Assembly (NCBI GenBank): GCA_025667525.1
Contig: CM046876.1
Span: 569,219,469-569,283,468, forward strand
DNA length: 64,000 nt
Reading direction: 5' to 3'
Origin: Glebionis coronaria
Lineage: Eukaryota; Streptophyta; Magnoliopsida; Asterales; Asteraceae
Notes under the pieces: model-generated
Seen by the model: only the letters and a program-made list of their open reading frames with translations
What the model was told of the DNA's origin: nothing
The model's database searches: none
In this document: one piece after another, positions 1 to 12,652 of the stretch
How positions within the stretch are numbered: position 1 is the stretch's first letter
Layout: every line of letters begins with the position of its first letter
Position numbers and translations under genes: made by a program

Positions 1-1680
1 GCATGGCTTGTAAATTAGGTCAAAATGGGTATTTTCACCCTTTAGACATGTTTACTTAGAATAATTTAGTAAAACCAATGTAGGGACTTCATGAACACAT
101 TGAGGAAAATGTAGGAAGTATAAAATGATTTTACATCAGTAGCTAATTGAAGGATTATCATTTTTACTAAGACTTAACCATAAATCATTAGAAACCCTAA
201 CCCGCATAGGTTTTCTTCCTAATTTCACCTTAAACCTTTGTTAAACTTCAAACTAAAGACCAAAACTTCTTAATTACAATGCGTATACCCTAATTATACC
301 CTAATCGATCACTAATAACATTCCTAAAACCTTAATCACCAAAATCACAAAGTATAAAGTTACAAGCCCTAAATTAGACCCGGTTTTACATTTTCCCTCC
401 AAAAACCCATTTAAACTCTTTCTTTCCCACATGAAAACATAAGCCAGATATTTTGGGATATTTTGAGATATTTTTCAATTAGGTGCATCACCTACTTGTA
501 GATGACACATCTTCATTCTTATCTTTTAAATTCGTGGCATATTAAGGTCCTTAAGCTTAGATATTTTGTTTATAGACTCTATAAACTTGATAAGATATTT
601 CCTAGCCTTCCTTAGTCACTTACCTACTGTTATTACACGTTTCATGGCAAAACTTGGAGCCTAAGTGTTGAAAATAGTATAAATAGGAGCCTTTAGCTTC
701 ATTTTCATATCATCCTTCACTTTCAATCTTCTACACCTACACATTCTGTTCTAGAGCCTCTATTGAAGTCCTAAGAAGTCCCTAAGATCAGTAGCAAGCT
801 TTGGAAGAAGTTCTAGAATTTCTTAAAGAGTTATGAGTAAGATATAGTCCATATACCCCATTAGGAGTCGTTTGGGAGCATCCTGGGTAATCACTTTGTT
901 AGTTAAGATTTGATCTTGTTATAATACTTTTTTAGAGTTTTTATCATGTTAATAAGATGTTAGAAAGATAATCTAAAAGAATTTATAGCTTTTGATCATT
1001 TTAAATGAAAGTTATAAGATAAAGATGTCTTAAAACCCTAGTTTTGTAATTTACATGAAATAATAAGCAAAAACCCATTTCAAAAGCTATAATTCTGGAG
1101 AGATGTTTTTATTATTATTATAAACATGTTTTTAAACTTTGTTTTAAAATCCTAGAGCATTTGGTTCATTTTTGAGGTTGTTATATGATTTTTACAAGTA
1201 TAGGAACTAAATCTGTCATTTTTGAAACTATTTAACATTTTGGGCCAAAAGTATCATTTTGTGAAAGTTAAAGATATAATAATAAATATTTCAATGTTTG
1301 AGGCCTTAAGGTTAAATATTGAGGGTTTAAATTGTAAATAATGAAACTATATACTTTAGGGGTTAAAAGTGTAATTAAGCTAAAGTATAACTAAAAGAGC
1401 TATTTTTGCCAATTTTGAAAGTAAATAAGATTAATTATAAATATAAGGAAGTAATAAAGGTATCATGTTAGTAGGGAGCTTTGAACAAAGATGTTCCATC
1501 TCGATATTACGTTCTAACTGAGTGGTTGGGTTTACGATTTAAAGTGCAATCGCTCCTCAAACGTTTATAGAATGGCTTCCAAGTATGATGGCCCGAACAA
1601 TGATGCTAGAATTACAACATAATGTTAATTAAAGAATACATAACTAATACTTAAAAGTATTAAACTAAAAATCAAAGACT

Positions 1681-1880
<200 letters not shown>

Positions 1881-2539
1881 ATGTTGACCTAGGTTTGTGA
1901 GACTAAGTTGTTTGCCTGTGACTAATATATATTTGACGTGATTCAGACTCTGTAGGCCAAGGTGAGTTCATAGCCTCACTTTTAAAGTTTTGTAAATGTT
2001 TTGAAAACCCGTGAGGGGGATATATGCTAAAACTGGAATACATATGTTTTTGAACTATATGATTATACTGAAATATGTTATTGTAAAAGTGTCCAAACTG
2101 TTACTTGTTTCCCAAATTTCATGAATCACTAAACACATCTGTCTGCGCTAATTGGGTAAATAGATATATTGGGTTTAAGGAATCATGTTTGTGTTACCTA
2201 TACGTAGGGTAATCGATCATGCTTTATTAGAATTAGTAGGTTACTTGTCATGAGATCCTGTCATGACGGTCACTACGGTTAATTCTGTTAGTTTTGATAT
2301 CATGAATTTAGTGAAATAAAATTATTGTTTCATTGGTAAACATGTATTCAAAACTGTTATTACAAACCTATGAATTCACTTAAACTTTGTGTTGACTTGT
2401 AAGCATATATTTCAAGAAATTATGACTGTTAGTATGGAGCAGCATAAGGATGGCATGAAGAGGCACAATCTTGAAATTATTGATATAGATCTTGGGAACC
2501 TCATATTGTAAAACTCTAATTTTTAAATGATGGGTTTTG

Positions 2540-2788
2540 CTAACGGCAGCCCTTAGGGTTGTTGTTAACAACTACTTTTCAAGTATTTTGGCAAGACAAA
2601 ATAGAATGTTCAAACAAAATCATCCATAATTAGCAACCATATCCTAAAATTTCTCATAAAAAAATCAATTCACTTTTCTTATTGGTTATTTTAGCGAAAA
2701 TTGTGGAATATGTTTCTCAAAATGTTTTAATATAAGCGAATTTTGTGGAAACTTTGTTGTTATCAACATCCCTAAGGGTTGTCGTTAG
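2540..2788. mobile_element. MITE with about 30-bp terminal inverted repeats
   Basis: The left end CTAACGGCAGCCCTTAGGG and the right end CCCTAAGGGTTGTCGTTAG are inverted copies over about 30 bp, enclosing about 190 bp of AT-rich DNA without an ORF. The size and ends fit a miniature inverted-repeat element sitting in the older LTR. I see no convincing target duplication, so the superfamily is left open. Confidence 0.6.
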
Positions 2789-2926
2789 AATTTCCCTTAA
2801 AGGATATATACATAAAGTTGACTTAATCACTCTTTTGAGTTGTTTTCTATCATTATGACTCGTGTTCTATGAAGTAATACCCCATATTAGCTTCCGCTGC
2901 TATAATGTAAAAATGAGGGTGTTACA

Positions 2927-4889
2927 CATATACTATTCGGAAAAATCGTTTACCTTTCAGATTCATTTACCTTTTAGCACATCACCTTTCGAAATGCATC
3001 TTATTAATGACCAAACTTTTTTGGTCAGAGAGAATGCATAAAGGGGTAATTTTATTAACTTGAGGCTCAGATAAGTAAGCAATCAAATATGAGGTTACGG
3101 TTGGCTGCAAACATATAAAGCTTGCCACGCCAAGATGAACATAATTTAAACTGTATCCGAACCTGTTTAGAGATGCGCAAATATTATCATCATAGCCTTT
3201 TAAACTACTTAGCTTTTATTTTACACACCCTAAGCATAATAAAACAATGTATGCAAGGCCAAAGCCAAAAGTATCTAGTGATGTCGCGCAAAATTGCGGG
3301 TCGATCCAGCAAACCATTGTAGTTTAACGATGTGGGGCTCAAATATGCTAGGGACAAATGGGGAAGAAAGAGTGTGTGCCCCGCCATGGCTGCAAGCACA
3401 AAAATGTGCTGCCCTACCAAGTTATGGGCCTACTCCACCCGAGACCATCCGTCAACCACAAACGCAATACTATAATCATCACCCACAATAACATCAATTT
3501 AAATCCGTGAAAATTGTTCCAAAAAACATCACCTATAATAACATCAATTTAAACCCACCATGGTCGCACTCACGGATCAATAATGTTTTGCTAATACACG
3601 ACCACTTTTGCCCACCATCATTCGCGAATACACAAACAACAAAAGCAATCAGTATTAGCAGTCGTTTTATGTAGCCACATATGAGATGCATCCACCAAAA
3701 ACATAAAGTAGCATTTAGTGGACATAAAAGAGATAAAAGGGTGCCCAAGACATGGCGGCTGCAAACACGATGCCATGATGTCGTGCCAAGCCATTCACCC
3801 CTTTCATGTGATAAGCAAATTTAAGCTGAAACTGAATCAGCTCATAACCTATGTATAAGCCGAACAAAACACCCCTGTGATTTTATTTATAAAGGAACAA
3901 CATTATCACACATTATTAAAGTGAAACAAATAATCTAGGTGAAATTAACAATGTAAGAAACATAAACATACAACAACACTACTTTTTTCAGTTTACTAAA
4001 ACACACAAAACCCCTAAAAACTAACAAAACCATAACACTAAAATATAGATACCCTAGACAAACTTCTAAACATATGTTTTAAATTAAACTAAAACAACGG
4101 AGCTTAACAATCAAAGAAAACAACACATTAGATGAATAACAAAATGGACAAACTAACCTTTCTTCCTCTTTGAGACAATCATTGGCTCAAACAACCCCAA
4201 AGATGGGTAAACCCCAATCTAATCAATCGTTTGTCAGATGAGAAACAAAGATCCATTAAATCTGCTTATGAGAAAAAGAGATAGAGATCGATTAGATCTG
4301 TTTTTAAATCTGCTTATGAGAAAAAGAGATAGAGATAGAGACATATAGGCATTCGAGACAAAGAAAAAGAATGATAATGGTAATAGTACTTTGATCAGAT
4401 CGACGAATGGGATTGGGCAAATCAAATGCAAGTGGGAGAGATATCAACAGAAGCAAATGAAAGAGTGCTACAAGACCTGCTAGAATGGCTGGGATTTAAT
4501 AATTCTCACACCCACAAATGCATTATGTTACACTCAAAAGCAAAAACCAACGACATGGATGGAATTGAGTTACACTCACAAACAAAAACCAATGGTAGAG
4601 ATGAGCTTTAAAATATACCAGTGTATCTATTTTCCAACGAAGGGACGGTCAAGATGTGGTTTCATGAATCTATCTTACAACACAAATGAGAATGCATTTT
4701 CCAATGAATGAACGGCTGGATCTTCTTTTGGTGAATCGACGAATGTGAGAGAAAGAAAGTCGACGGTGGAGATGGGTTGGAGAAGTGAAATAGACTAATG
4801 GACGGTTAATATAAGACAACATATTTCTCCCCTCACATACAAATATAGTATTTTATTCCTCATTTTTTTATTCCCCTTGTTGAATAAAA
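2927..4889. other. Intergenic, no gene recognised
   Basis: AT-rich sequence with only short random reading frames. It contains a 28-bp direct repeat (4261-4288 and 4309-4336, beginning TCTGCTTATGAGAAAAAGAG) and a looser duplicated segment near 4530-4600 (TTACACTCA...AAAAACCAA). Nothing supports a protein or RNA gene. Confidence 0.6.
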
Positions 4890-5245
4890 GGGATAATGCT
4901 TTGAGAGGCTATTAGAAGCCTGAACCCGTTAATACAATAGAAATACAGATAGTTGTTAAATGTGAATATTGATCGGAGGTAAACCAACAACGTCTATCAG
5001 ATAACATGTTTGTGTCTTGATGTTTTTCAGTTACTGTAACAAGTTTATTAGTCCCACATCGGCGGTGGAAAAGAAAAGTTGCTAGCTTATAAGATACTTT
5101 TTATGGTTGCAACTTAAGTTGATATGAATACAATGTTATTCTATCGATTGAACGATCTTAGTCTCATTTCACTGCCATCCTTCTATCGATAGACTGATTT
5201 GTTGGCTTTTTGCCTTTTTTTATTTAAAGAGATTTTTGCGTAGGA
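4890..5245 (+). repeat. Dispersed repeat R, copy 1, with snRNA-type promoter motifs
   Basis: Related copies occur near 29320, 30840, 50282 and 52385. This copy has AGTCCCACATCG at 5050-5061, matching the plant snRNA upstream sequence element RTCCCACATCG, and TTATAAG at 5087-5093, leaving 25 bp between them. That spacing is like plant RNA polymerase III-type U3/U6 promoters rather than the longer polymerase II type. About 25 bp downstream begins a conserved block (AACTTAAGTTGATATGAATA), and T-runs occur at about 5207-5222. The same motif also appears in some plant LTR/TRIM repeats, so an LTR-derived identity is equally possible. No known snRNA sequence is recognisable in it. Confidence 0.6.
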
Positions 5246-5250
5246 ATATT

Positions 5251-5643
5251 AAGAGGGTGTTTGGGATTACTTATTGAAAACAGATTATTCGATTTGAAAA
5301 TATATAATTAGATAATCATGATTTTAAAAACGTCATTATAGAAAATAGTGTTTGGATCTTATACTATTTGAAATCGCAATAATTAGTTTTTTTGAGTGTT
5401 TGGTAAATTTGATTATTTGATTTTTTGATAAATAAAATGAATAAAATAAACTTATTTTAGCTTTTCTCCATTTTGAAAATGAAATAAGTAGCTCCATACT
5501 TACTTTTTTAAAACTCCATTTGGAAAGCTTCAAAACGCAAATAATCACTTTTAATTATTTATTATCCAAACACTGATTTTAGTGTATCTCCATTTCTAAA
5601 ATAAAATAAGTAGATAATCTAGTTGCGAACGCAATTACAAACA
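5251..5643. mobile_element. Putative MITE (GGTGTTTGGGATTAC-type ends)
   Basis: The left end GGGTGTTTGGGATTAC and the right end GCAATTACAAACATCC are imperfect inverted repeats. The interior is AT-rich with further copies of GTGTTTGG and ATCCAAACAC. No transposase ORF and no clear target duplication. It abuts the copia remnant at 5644. Confidence 0.45.
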
Positions 5644-5682
5644 TCCATTTATTGGATTGATAATGACATCGATAACCACGGT
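5644..5682 (-). pseudogene. Older copia integrase remnant, left piece
   Basis: On the minus strand this short piece reads R-G-Y-R-C followed by degenerate residues. It continues directly from the integrase-tail reading at 20989-21140 (FGCHCYPH, then the NH residues) across the SIRE insertion. The 5-bp duplication ACGGT (5678-5682 and 20989-20993) belongs to the SIRE insertion event, so both pieces were one element before it. Confidence 0.6.
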
Positions 5683-6919
5683 TGTAGAAAATAGAAGGGG
5701 GTTGAATAGTTTCTTAAATTTACTTGTTAAAGATAGGTTTTTAAAAATCCTTTTCAAAAACTTAGACTTAAGTAATTATGTGAAACCTTCTTATACACAA
5801 TATGAACAATGTATAGTGCAACTAAACTAATAATCACAAGTATAAAGAATAATGAATGTAAAGAGATAAGGGAAGGAAAGATCAAACCAAACACCAAGGA
5901 TTTATAATGGTTCGGCAACGAAGCTCACTCCTCGTTCCTACTCCACTCCTCGAGTAATCCTTACTCGAGAGTTCACTAATCAACAAGCTCCTTAAGGTGC
6001 AGAAACCGTACACAACGTCGCTTAACCAATTTCCAACTCTAAGCTAAAAGTCGAGCCCTAATCTTAGCTAGGACGAATCTAAACCAATATACTTTAAGGA
6101 CCAATTATTAACCTTAATACATACACAACTTCCAAATAGACACAACTACTTGGATCTTCACAACAATGACCCAACAATGAATAAATAAGTTTGGATCTTC
6201 AATGGATCTTTGAGGTAGACACACCACTTCAAGGATGATAGTGTTCTTCTCTTTGCATTTTGAGAGGAAAAGATGAGAGGAGAAAGATTCACTTCTAAAC
6301 AAGTAGTAATCAAACAAATGATCAAGGATTTGAGTGATTTAAGAAGTATGAAAGAATCTGGAAATGTATGTGCAAAGGAGGTGAGTTAAAAGTCTGAGAA
6401 TGGTCCACTATTTATAAGACAAACATCCAACGGCTATATCTGCCCGCGGTTCCTTATTGGAGCCCGCGGTTCCTTATCGATAAGGAACCGCTATAGGTAC
6501 TAAGGAACCGCCTGCATAGACTCCGCTCCCTTTTGTCTTTTAGTGGATTGGTTCAAATCTGGGTATTAAAATATCCTGAAAGGATATTCCAAACCAAGAT
6601 AGAATATGCCATTTTCAAATTTCAAATTTTCAAATAATTAATTCAATAAAACATTTTATTAAAAATAAAGTTTAATAAAAGAACTTGTCACACTTAATAA
6701 AAGTGAGTTTTAAGAAAAGATTAAATCCTTCATCACTTAATTAGGATGAGTACTTGTTTGTTCATACCTTAAATGATAATGGTTGAAATGAAAAATACTT
6801 GAACTCAAGAATTCGTTTTTCGTTGTTTTCGTAAATGCTTGGTTTTACATATTGTCGTAATCAAAACAAAGCGAGATCGAAAAATGCAAGTAACGTTTTT
6901 AGGCATCATTGCATTAACA
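5683..6919 (-). repeat. SIRE-type copia 3' LTR
   Basis: 1237 bp, TG...CA termini on the plus strand. It shares long identical blocks with 20549-20988. It contains a four-box palindromic module at 6446-6512: GCGGTTCCTTA twice in direct orientation, then TAAGGAACCGC twice. The inner pair forms a perfect 26-bp palindrome at 6466-6491. Confidence 0.85.
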
Positions 6920-6934
6920 ATCTCCCCCTTTTTG
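6920..6934 (-). other. Polypurine tract of the SIRE-type element
   Basis: On the minus strand CAAAAAGGGGGAGAT lies immediately before the 3' LTR. This is the expected second-strand priming site and fixes the LTR boundary at 6919. Confidence 0.85.
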
Positions 6935-7395
6935 ATTTCGACAATACATAAACTCAATCACCTAATAAAACAAGATTTTCGAAGACGAGTTTATATCATT
7001 TCTCGAAGCAAAAAGGTTGCAAAAGTCTTTGAAGAAGAAAAGAACCGGACTTTGCAAATGCTCCCCCTTGGTGCTTACTCCCCCTTGCTTGGGGCGTCAA
7101 GGAATCAATATATGGTGACAAGCTACATAGAAGGGTTAGTATTAGAGAAGAGACACCCAACAAGATATAGCAAAGGTCACAAAAAAAATAAGAGAAGAAA
7201 CAAAAGATCCAAGATAAGTCATGTTAAAAGGAAACATGATAAAAGATACAAGGAAATGAATCATACAAAGATGTATGAAAAGTAACCAATGCATAAATAA
7301 AAACAAGCCAAAAGAAAAGCATAAATCTAATACTAGTTAAACTAGAATCCTAAGATTTGCTTGAACTAGATGTCTTGAAGATAAGCAACCAATGC

Positions 7396-7752
7396 TTAGA
7401 TAAAAGAAAAGGTAGTGGTGGAAGGAGGTGGCGGTGGCTTGGTAGAGATTTCATAGTCATAGTGAAGAGGAGGTTTGACTAAGAGACTCTTGATGTAATT
7501 CAACTCTTCATAGATATGAGCCATAGCAAGATGTTGATATTGACAACAATGACAATATGTTCCATGATGCATGACATTATCATGTGAAGGAGGAAGAACA
7601 CTAAAGGCTAGTGGTGGAAGATAAGAAGTTCCACAATCAACATTCTTAGAAGAAGAAGATATGTGATTTTGAGTGTTCTTGGGTGAATCGGGATTGAAAG
7701 CAATTGGAGAAAATGGAGGAGAATCAAAGCTTTCATTTGGGGAATAAGACAT
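7396..7752 (-). CDS. Small ORF in the post-pol spacer of the SIRE-type element (118 aa)
   Basis: A 118-residue frame between the end of RNase H (8451) and the 3' LTR, where SIRE elements carry additional, sometimes envelope-like, reading frames. The N-terminus is rich in Ser/Pro/Asn (SPNESFDSPPFSPIAFNPDS), the middle has a His/Cys cluster (HHGTYCHCCQYQH), then a helix-like segment (MAHIYEELNYIKSLLVK) and a Pro-run C-terminus. I see no signal peptide, transmembrane segment or known fold. It is not recognised and may be a leftover of a longer 3' ORF or chance. Downstream (7902-7968) lies a second copy of the four-box GCGGTTCC module. Confidence 0.4.
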   Translation of the reverse strand: MSYSPNESFDSPPFSPIAFNPDSPKNTQNHISSSSKNVDCGTSYLPPLAFSVLPPSHDNVMHHGTYCHCCQYQHLAMAHIYEELNYIKSLLVKPPLHYDYEISTKPPPPPSTTTFSFI

Positions 7753-8450
7753 TTTGATTTTAGAAATGATGCAAAATGCTTAAGGTTAAATAGAGAAAGC
7801 CCAAGATATTTTAGGGGTGGTCAGAGGGTTGAAACAAAGATTCCAAAAAGTGTTGGAACAAATTTGAAGTTTCAGGAATACCCGAAAATGAAAGTACTAG
7901 GCGTGGTTCCTTATATCAACAGGCGGTTCCTTATCACTGGGGAACCGCGGTCTCAATAGAGAACCGCCCACAGTGGGTTGAATTTGGTGATGAGGGAGGA
8001 TTTTCCAGTTCAGCAAATCCTATTTTTCTAGTCTAACTAATCATGGAGATATGCTTAGAAGCAAAGATAGACAAAGAAAACACATAAGAACTCACCAAAA
8101 AAGGTTTTGACCAAAATACATGGATTTTAAAGAAAATCGATGTAGGAGGTGTGTAGAACTAGACATAAAGTAATGACACAATGATCCTCCATATTTTTCT
8201 TTTGTTCTTGCTATATATGAGAGACCCATCCATATGATTTATGTAAGCTCGTTATGAATAGCAAGAAGCTATGAAAAACGTTTTTAGATTGAATTAACAA
8301 TGCACAAACATTTCTCGACCATTTTCGAAAGAACTTAGAGAATTTTGAAAAAGAGAAGAGAGTATTTTCAAAAAGAGTTTGCGATACCCAAAAGCTCAAA
8401 GAAAGAAAAGACTCAAAAGAGAGAAAGACTCGATTAATTAAAATGCATAA
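7753..8450 (-). other. SIRE-type element, post-pol non-coding spacer
   Basis: No intact frame. Holds the second four-box module (GTGGTTCCTTA at 7902, GCGGTTCCTTA at 7923, then GGAACCGC at 7941 and GAACCGCC at 7961). The order and spacing match the copy in the 3' LTR. Confidence 0.6.
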
Positions 8451-11400
8451 TTAAGGAATATGTTCCATTAAACCTAGACCTAGACGTAAGTAATTAATAG
8501 GTTCCCTCTTAAATGGCTTAGTGAAGATGTCGGCTAAGTTTTCTACCGAGGGCACCTTCTTAATCAAAATGTTCCCCTTTTAAACATTATCCCTAAGAAA
8601 ATGGTGGCGAATCTCTCTGTGCTTAGTTCGCGAATGTTGCACGGGATTCTTGCTAAGGTCTATTGCACCCTTGTTGTCGCACATGATGGGAACATCATCA
8701 AGAGAAATCCCGTAATCAACAAGCGCTTGCTTCATCCATATAGCTTTTTGACAAGCTTTACCAGCACTCACATACTCGGCTTCCATGCTAGATATAGCAA
8801 GAGCGGTTTGTTTCTTGGAGAACCAAGAAGTTAAACAACAACCCATGAAGTTACAAACTCCACTAGTGCTTTTCCGATCCACATAGTCTCCCGCATGATC
8901 CGAGTCTACGTAGACAATGGTTTCTACGCCGGTCCCTTTAGGATACCATAATCCTAAATGTATAGTGCCCTTAATGTATCAGAAGATACGCTTAACCGCT
9001 TCAAGGTGAGAGGTTTTGGGAGCCTCTTGGAAGCGAGCACAAAGGCAAACACTAAACATGATATCCGGTCTACTTGCCGTTAGGTACAACAAACTACCAA
9101 TCATACCTATATATTTGGTGTTGTCTACCGACTCACATTCATCATCTACGGTGAATTTAGTATCCGAGGCCATAGGGGTCTTCATTGGTCTAGAATATTC
9201 TAATCTAAGTTTTTTTAGCATTTCTTTAACATACTTGGATTGATTAAAGAAAATACAATCGTCCATTTGTTTAATTTGGAGTCCTAAAAAGAAGTTAAGT
9301 TCTCCCATCATACTCATTTCAAACTCTTCATGCATGATTTTGGCAAAGTCATCACACAATGATTGTCAAGTTGAACCAAATATAATGTCATCAACATATA
9401 TTTGTACGATAATGAGGTGAGAACCTTTCTTCTTTGTAAAGAGTGTATTGTCTACCATCCCCATGGTATACTCATGTTTTACAAGAAGCGCTTTAAGTCT
9501 ATCATATCAAGATTTGGGTGCTTGTTTGAGACCATAAAGAGCTTTCTTAAGCTTGTAAATATGATCCGGTTTCTCAAAATCAAAGAAGCCGGGAGGTTGA
9601 GCCACATATACCTCCTCATTGATCAAACCGTTAAGAAATGCACTCTTTACATCCATTTATTGAAGCTTAAAGTCTAAGGCACAAGCGTAAGCTAAAAGGA
9701 TTCTAGTGGATTCTAATCTTGCTACGGGTGCGTATGTCTCATCATAATCAATACCTTCTTGTTGATTATAGCCTTGAGCTACATGTTTAGCCTTGTTACG
9801 AGACACAACACCATTCTCGTCTAACTTATTCCTATATACCCATTTGGTTCCTATGATGGTCGAACTTCTAGGTGGAGGAACAAGTTCCCACACGTCATTA
9901 GCAATGAATTGATTCAATTCTTCTTGCATAGCAATGACCCAACTCTCATCTATCAAAGCTTCTTTAACATTATTTGGTTCAATCAAGGATACGAAACAAA
10001 AGAAGTTACTTTGATTTTGGACTTGAGATCTTAGGGTCCTTTGACTTAATTCGCCTATGACGTTATCGAGAGCATGATCCTTTGACTCCTTAATGTTTAC
10101 TCCCTTTTCAACACTAATGTCTTTAATTCCTATGTTTTTAACATCTTTGGCATTAACTATGTCTATTTCATCCAAGTCATCATCTATCAAAGGTGGTGTC
10201 TTAAATGAAGGAGGGGTTTCATCAAAAGTCACGTTAAGTGATACTTCAAGTACACCCGAGGTTCTATTGAGGACTATGTAGGCTTTGCTAGTTTGAGAAT
10301 AACCTAAAAAGATACCTTCGTAAGACTTTGGGTCAAACTTAGTAAGGTAATCTTTGGTGTTGAGAATGAAGCACTTGCTTCCAAATACCCTAAAGTATTC
10401 CAATGAGGGCTTCTTACTTTTAAGAATCTCATAGGGGGTCATTCCTAGAAAATGTCGAATAAGAATTCGGTTGAGAATGAAGGTCGATGTGTCCACGACA
10501 TTGCACCAAAATTTTTGAGTCAAAGATTGTTCATTTAACATCGTCCTACTCATCTCTTGGATGGTCCTATTCTTCCTTTCAACTACCCCATTTGATTGTG
10601 GAGTGCGAGGAGCCGAGAAGTTATGGGAAATACCATGAGCTTCACAAAAGACACCGAATTGCACTTCATTATCAAATTCCATACCATGATCCGTCCTAAT
10701 AGAGACAATTGAACATCCTAGTTGATTTTAAATTCTTCGACTAAAGGTTTTGAAGTGATCGAAAGCTTCATTCTTAGACGCCAAAAATCTAGTCCAAGTG
10801 AATCTAGAGTAGTCGTGAACTATAACTAGGGTATAAAGGTTACCTCCATAACTCCGTATGGCGGAAGGTCCAAAGAGATCCATATGTAGGAGCTCCAAGC
10901 ACCGTGAGGTCGAAACCAAATTCTTGGCTTTGTGACTTGTGTGAACTTGCTTCCTAATTTTGCAAGCATCACAAAAGTGACTATCAAACTTCATCTTGTG
11001 AAGATGTCTTACCAACTCCTTAGAGACTAAAGATTGAATTAAGCGCATGTTAGTGTGACCTAATCTCCTATGCCAAAGAGTAGAACTATCATCTAAAGTC
11101 GCTAGACATAAGTTGTCATTTGACTTCCGATTGACCTTCATGACATAAAGCCCATGCTTTCTAACACCTTTTCCAATGACTTTTCCATATTTTACGATTT
11201 CACTGTCATATTCCAAAAAGATGACCTTACACTTGTTGTCACAAATTTGACCTATACTTAGAAGGTTAAAACCTAAGTTATCTACGTGCTCTACGTTCTC
11301 TATAGTCATGGATTCAAGAGATACCGTACCTTTGCCAATGATATTACCTCGTCGATTACTTGCGAATGTAACGTTACCTCCATCATATGCTTTGTAGTGC

Positions 11401-12652
11401 GAGAATAAACTTCGATTACCCGTCATGTGTTTAGAACAACCACTATTCTTAATCCACTCGTCGGGCTCTAAATCGATTCCTAAACATATCTAGGTAACAA
11501 CACACAAGATCAAACATTTGGTCCCTAATATCTCATGGGTCCAAAGTTGTTAGTTCCAAACATCCCTTGCATTTGGTTGGGATGCATGAATGAAGGAGAC
11601 ATTCCCCATGGGGAAAAGTATTGTTGTTGAAAATTATTCCAATTCATATTGCCATTTTGTTGTCCATAGTTTCTCTTAGGTGTCTTTGATCTTGATCTAG
11701 AATTATTGTTATTCCTCCTAGGTGTTGGAGTTTTACTTCTAGGTCGTGATTTAGCTTGATCATCTCTTTTTGGCGTAGGTGTTCTACTTCTAGGTTTATA
11801 TTCATTTCGTACTATTGGAGGAGTAGATGTTTGTCTAGATAAGTTTCTAGTTTCCATTAGAGGTTTACTCAAGGGCTTGTAGAATTTATCTAAAGTAAGC
11901 TTTTCAATTATAGGTACTTTGACCTTGTAATAAGAATATGTTTTGGTCCATCACCTAAAATAGACTTTTCAGAAAGTTCAGGATTTTCACACAAACCTTC
12001 TTCTCGCCGCGGTTCTTTAGCTTCACCCGCGGTTCATAGCAATAAGGAACCGCACCATATGCTGGAGAACCGCGTACAGGGGTGCGTTTTTCTGAAAACC
12101 TAACTTGTTTTGGTTCACTAGTTGATTCTTCATTAGTGTTATATCCTAGCCTAAGTCTTTCCTTAGAATGAATTTATTTGTTTAATATATCATTAAGAGC
12201 ATTAGTACCTCTCATGAACTTTTCAAGTCTAATGGATGTGCTCTTGAGGTTTTCATTTTCTTGTCTAAGGTTTTCACATTTTAAGCATCCTATATCAACT
12301 TCTTTGTTTTTCTCAAGCTTAGCTAATTTCTCTTTTAGCTCACTAATCTCATTCTCAAGCTTAGTTCTAGTTGATTTTAGCACTTTGTTCTTTTCAATGA
12401 ATTTAAGACTAAGCTTGTGCAAGTTATAGTATTGGCCTTTTAATTCACTGTCATCTTGAGAAGAACTATTATTGCTATAATAATCGGTTTCGAAAAGTAC
12501 CTCTTTAGAAGTGTGAGCCATGAGACATTTCTCATCTTTGGGGTTGTCATCAACATCTTCATCGCTATCGCTCCATGAACCTCCAACAAACGCCGTGTGG
12601 TTCTTGTCGCGTGAAGGCTTAGGACAATCACCGATGAAATGATTTGGATCAC
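8451..12652 (-). pseudogene. Gag-pol polyprotein of SIRE-type copia element, broken
   Basis: Reading from 12652 leftwards: gag C-terminus after the zinc knuckle (GDPNHFIGDCPKPSRD), a Lys/Glu-rich coiled coil (12174-12521), an Arg/Ser/Thr-Pro-rich linker (11525-11872), protease, integrase with HHCC zinc finger (LWHRRLGH ... CDAC) and catalytic residues in MDLFGP, RTDHGMEF and NGVVERKNRT, reverse transcriptase ([27 protein letters not shown]) and RNase H ending DIFTKPFKREPINYL. Stop codons interrupt it at 8580, 8979, 9366, 9507, 9657, 10728 and 11525, with frame changes between 11881 and 12530. The protease catalytic motif reads N-S-G-C-S-K-H-M-T-G instead of D-S-G. The start of gag is missing, cut at 12652 by the nested element. 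Cannot encode active enzymes. Confidence 0.9.
12009..12073. repeat. Four-box GCGGTTC module inside SIRE coding DNA
   Basis: GCGGTTC at 12009 and 12029, then AAGGAACCGC at 12044-12053 and GAACCGC at 12067-12073. The arrangement, two direct boxes then two inverted boxes, is that of the copies at 6446-6512 and 7902-7968, although here it lies in a stretch that reads as gag-linker protein on the minus strand. Confidence 0.7.

Noticed and set aside
5050..5222. A real U3, U6 or other snRNA gene
   Set aside because: Promoter-like motifs are present, but the downstream sequence matches no conserved snRNA or snoRNA that I can recognise, and it is repeated with decay.
6839..7285. 148-aa plus-strand frame
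   Set aside because: Runs antisense across the LTR end and polypurine tract of the SIRE element; basic low-complexity product, no domain.
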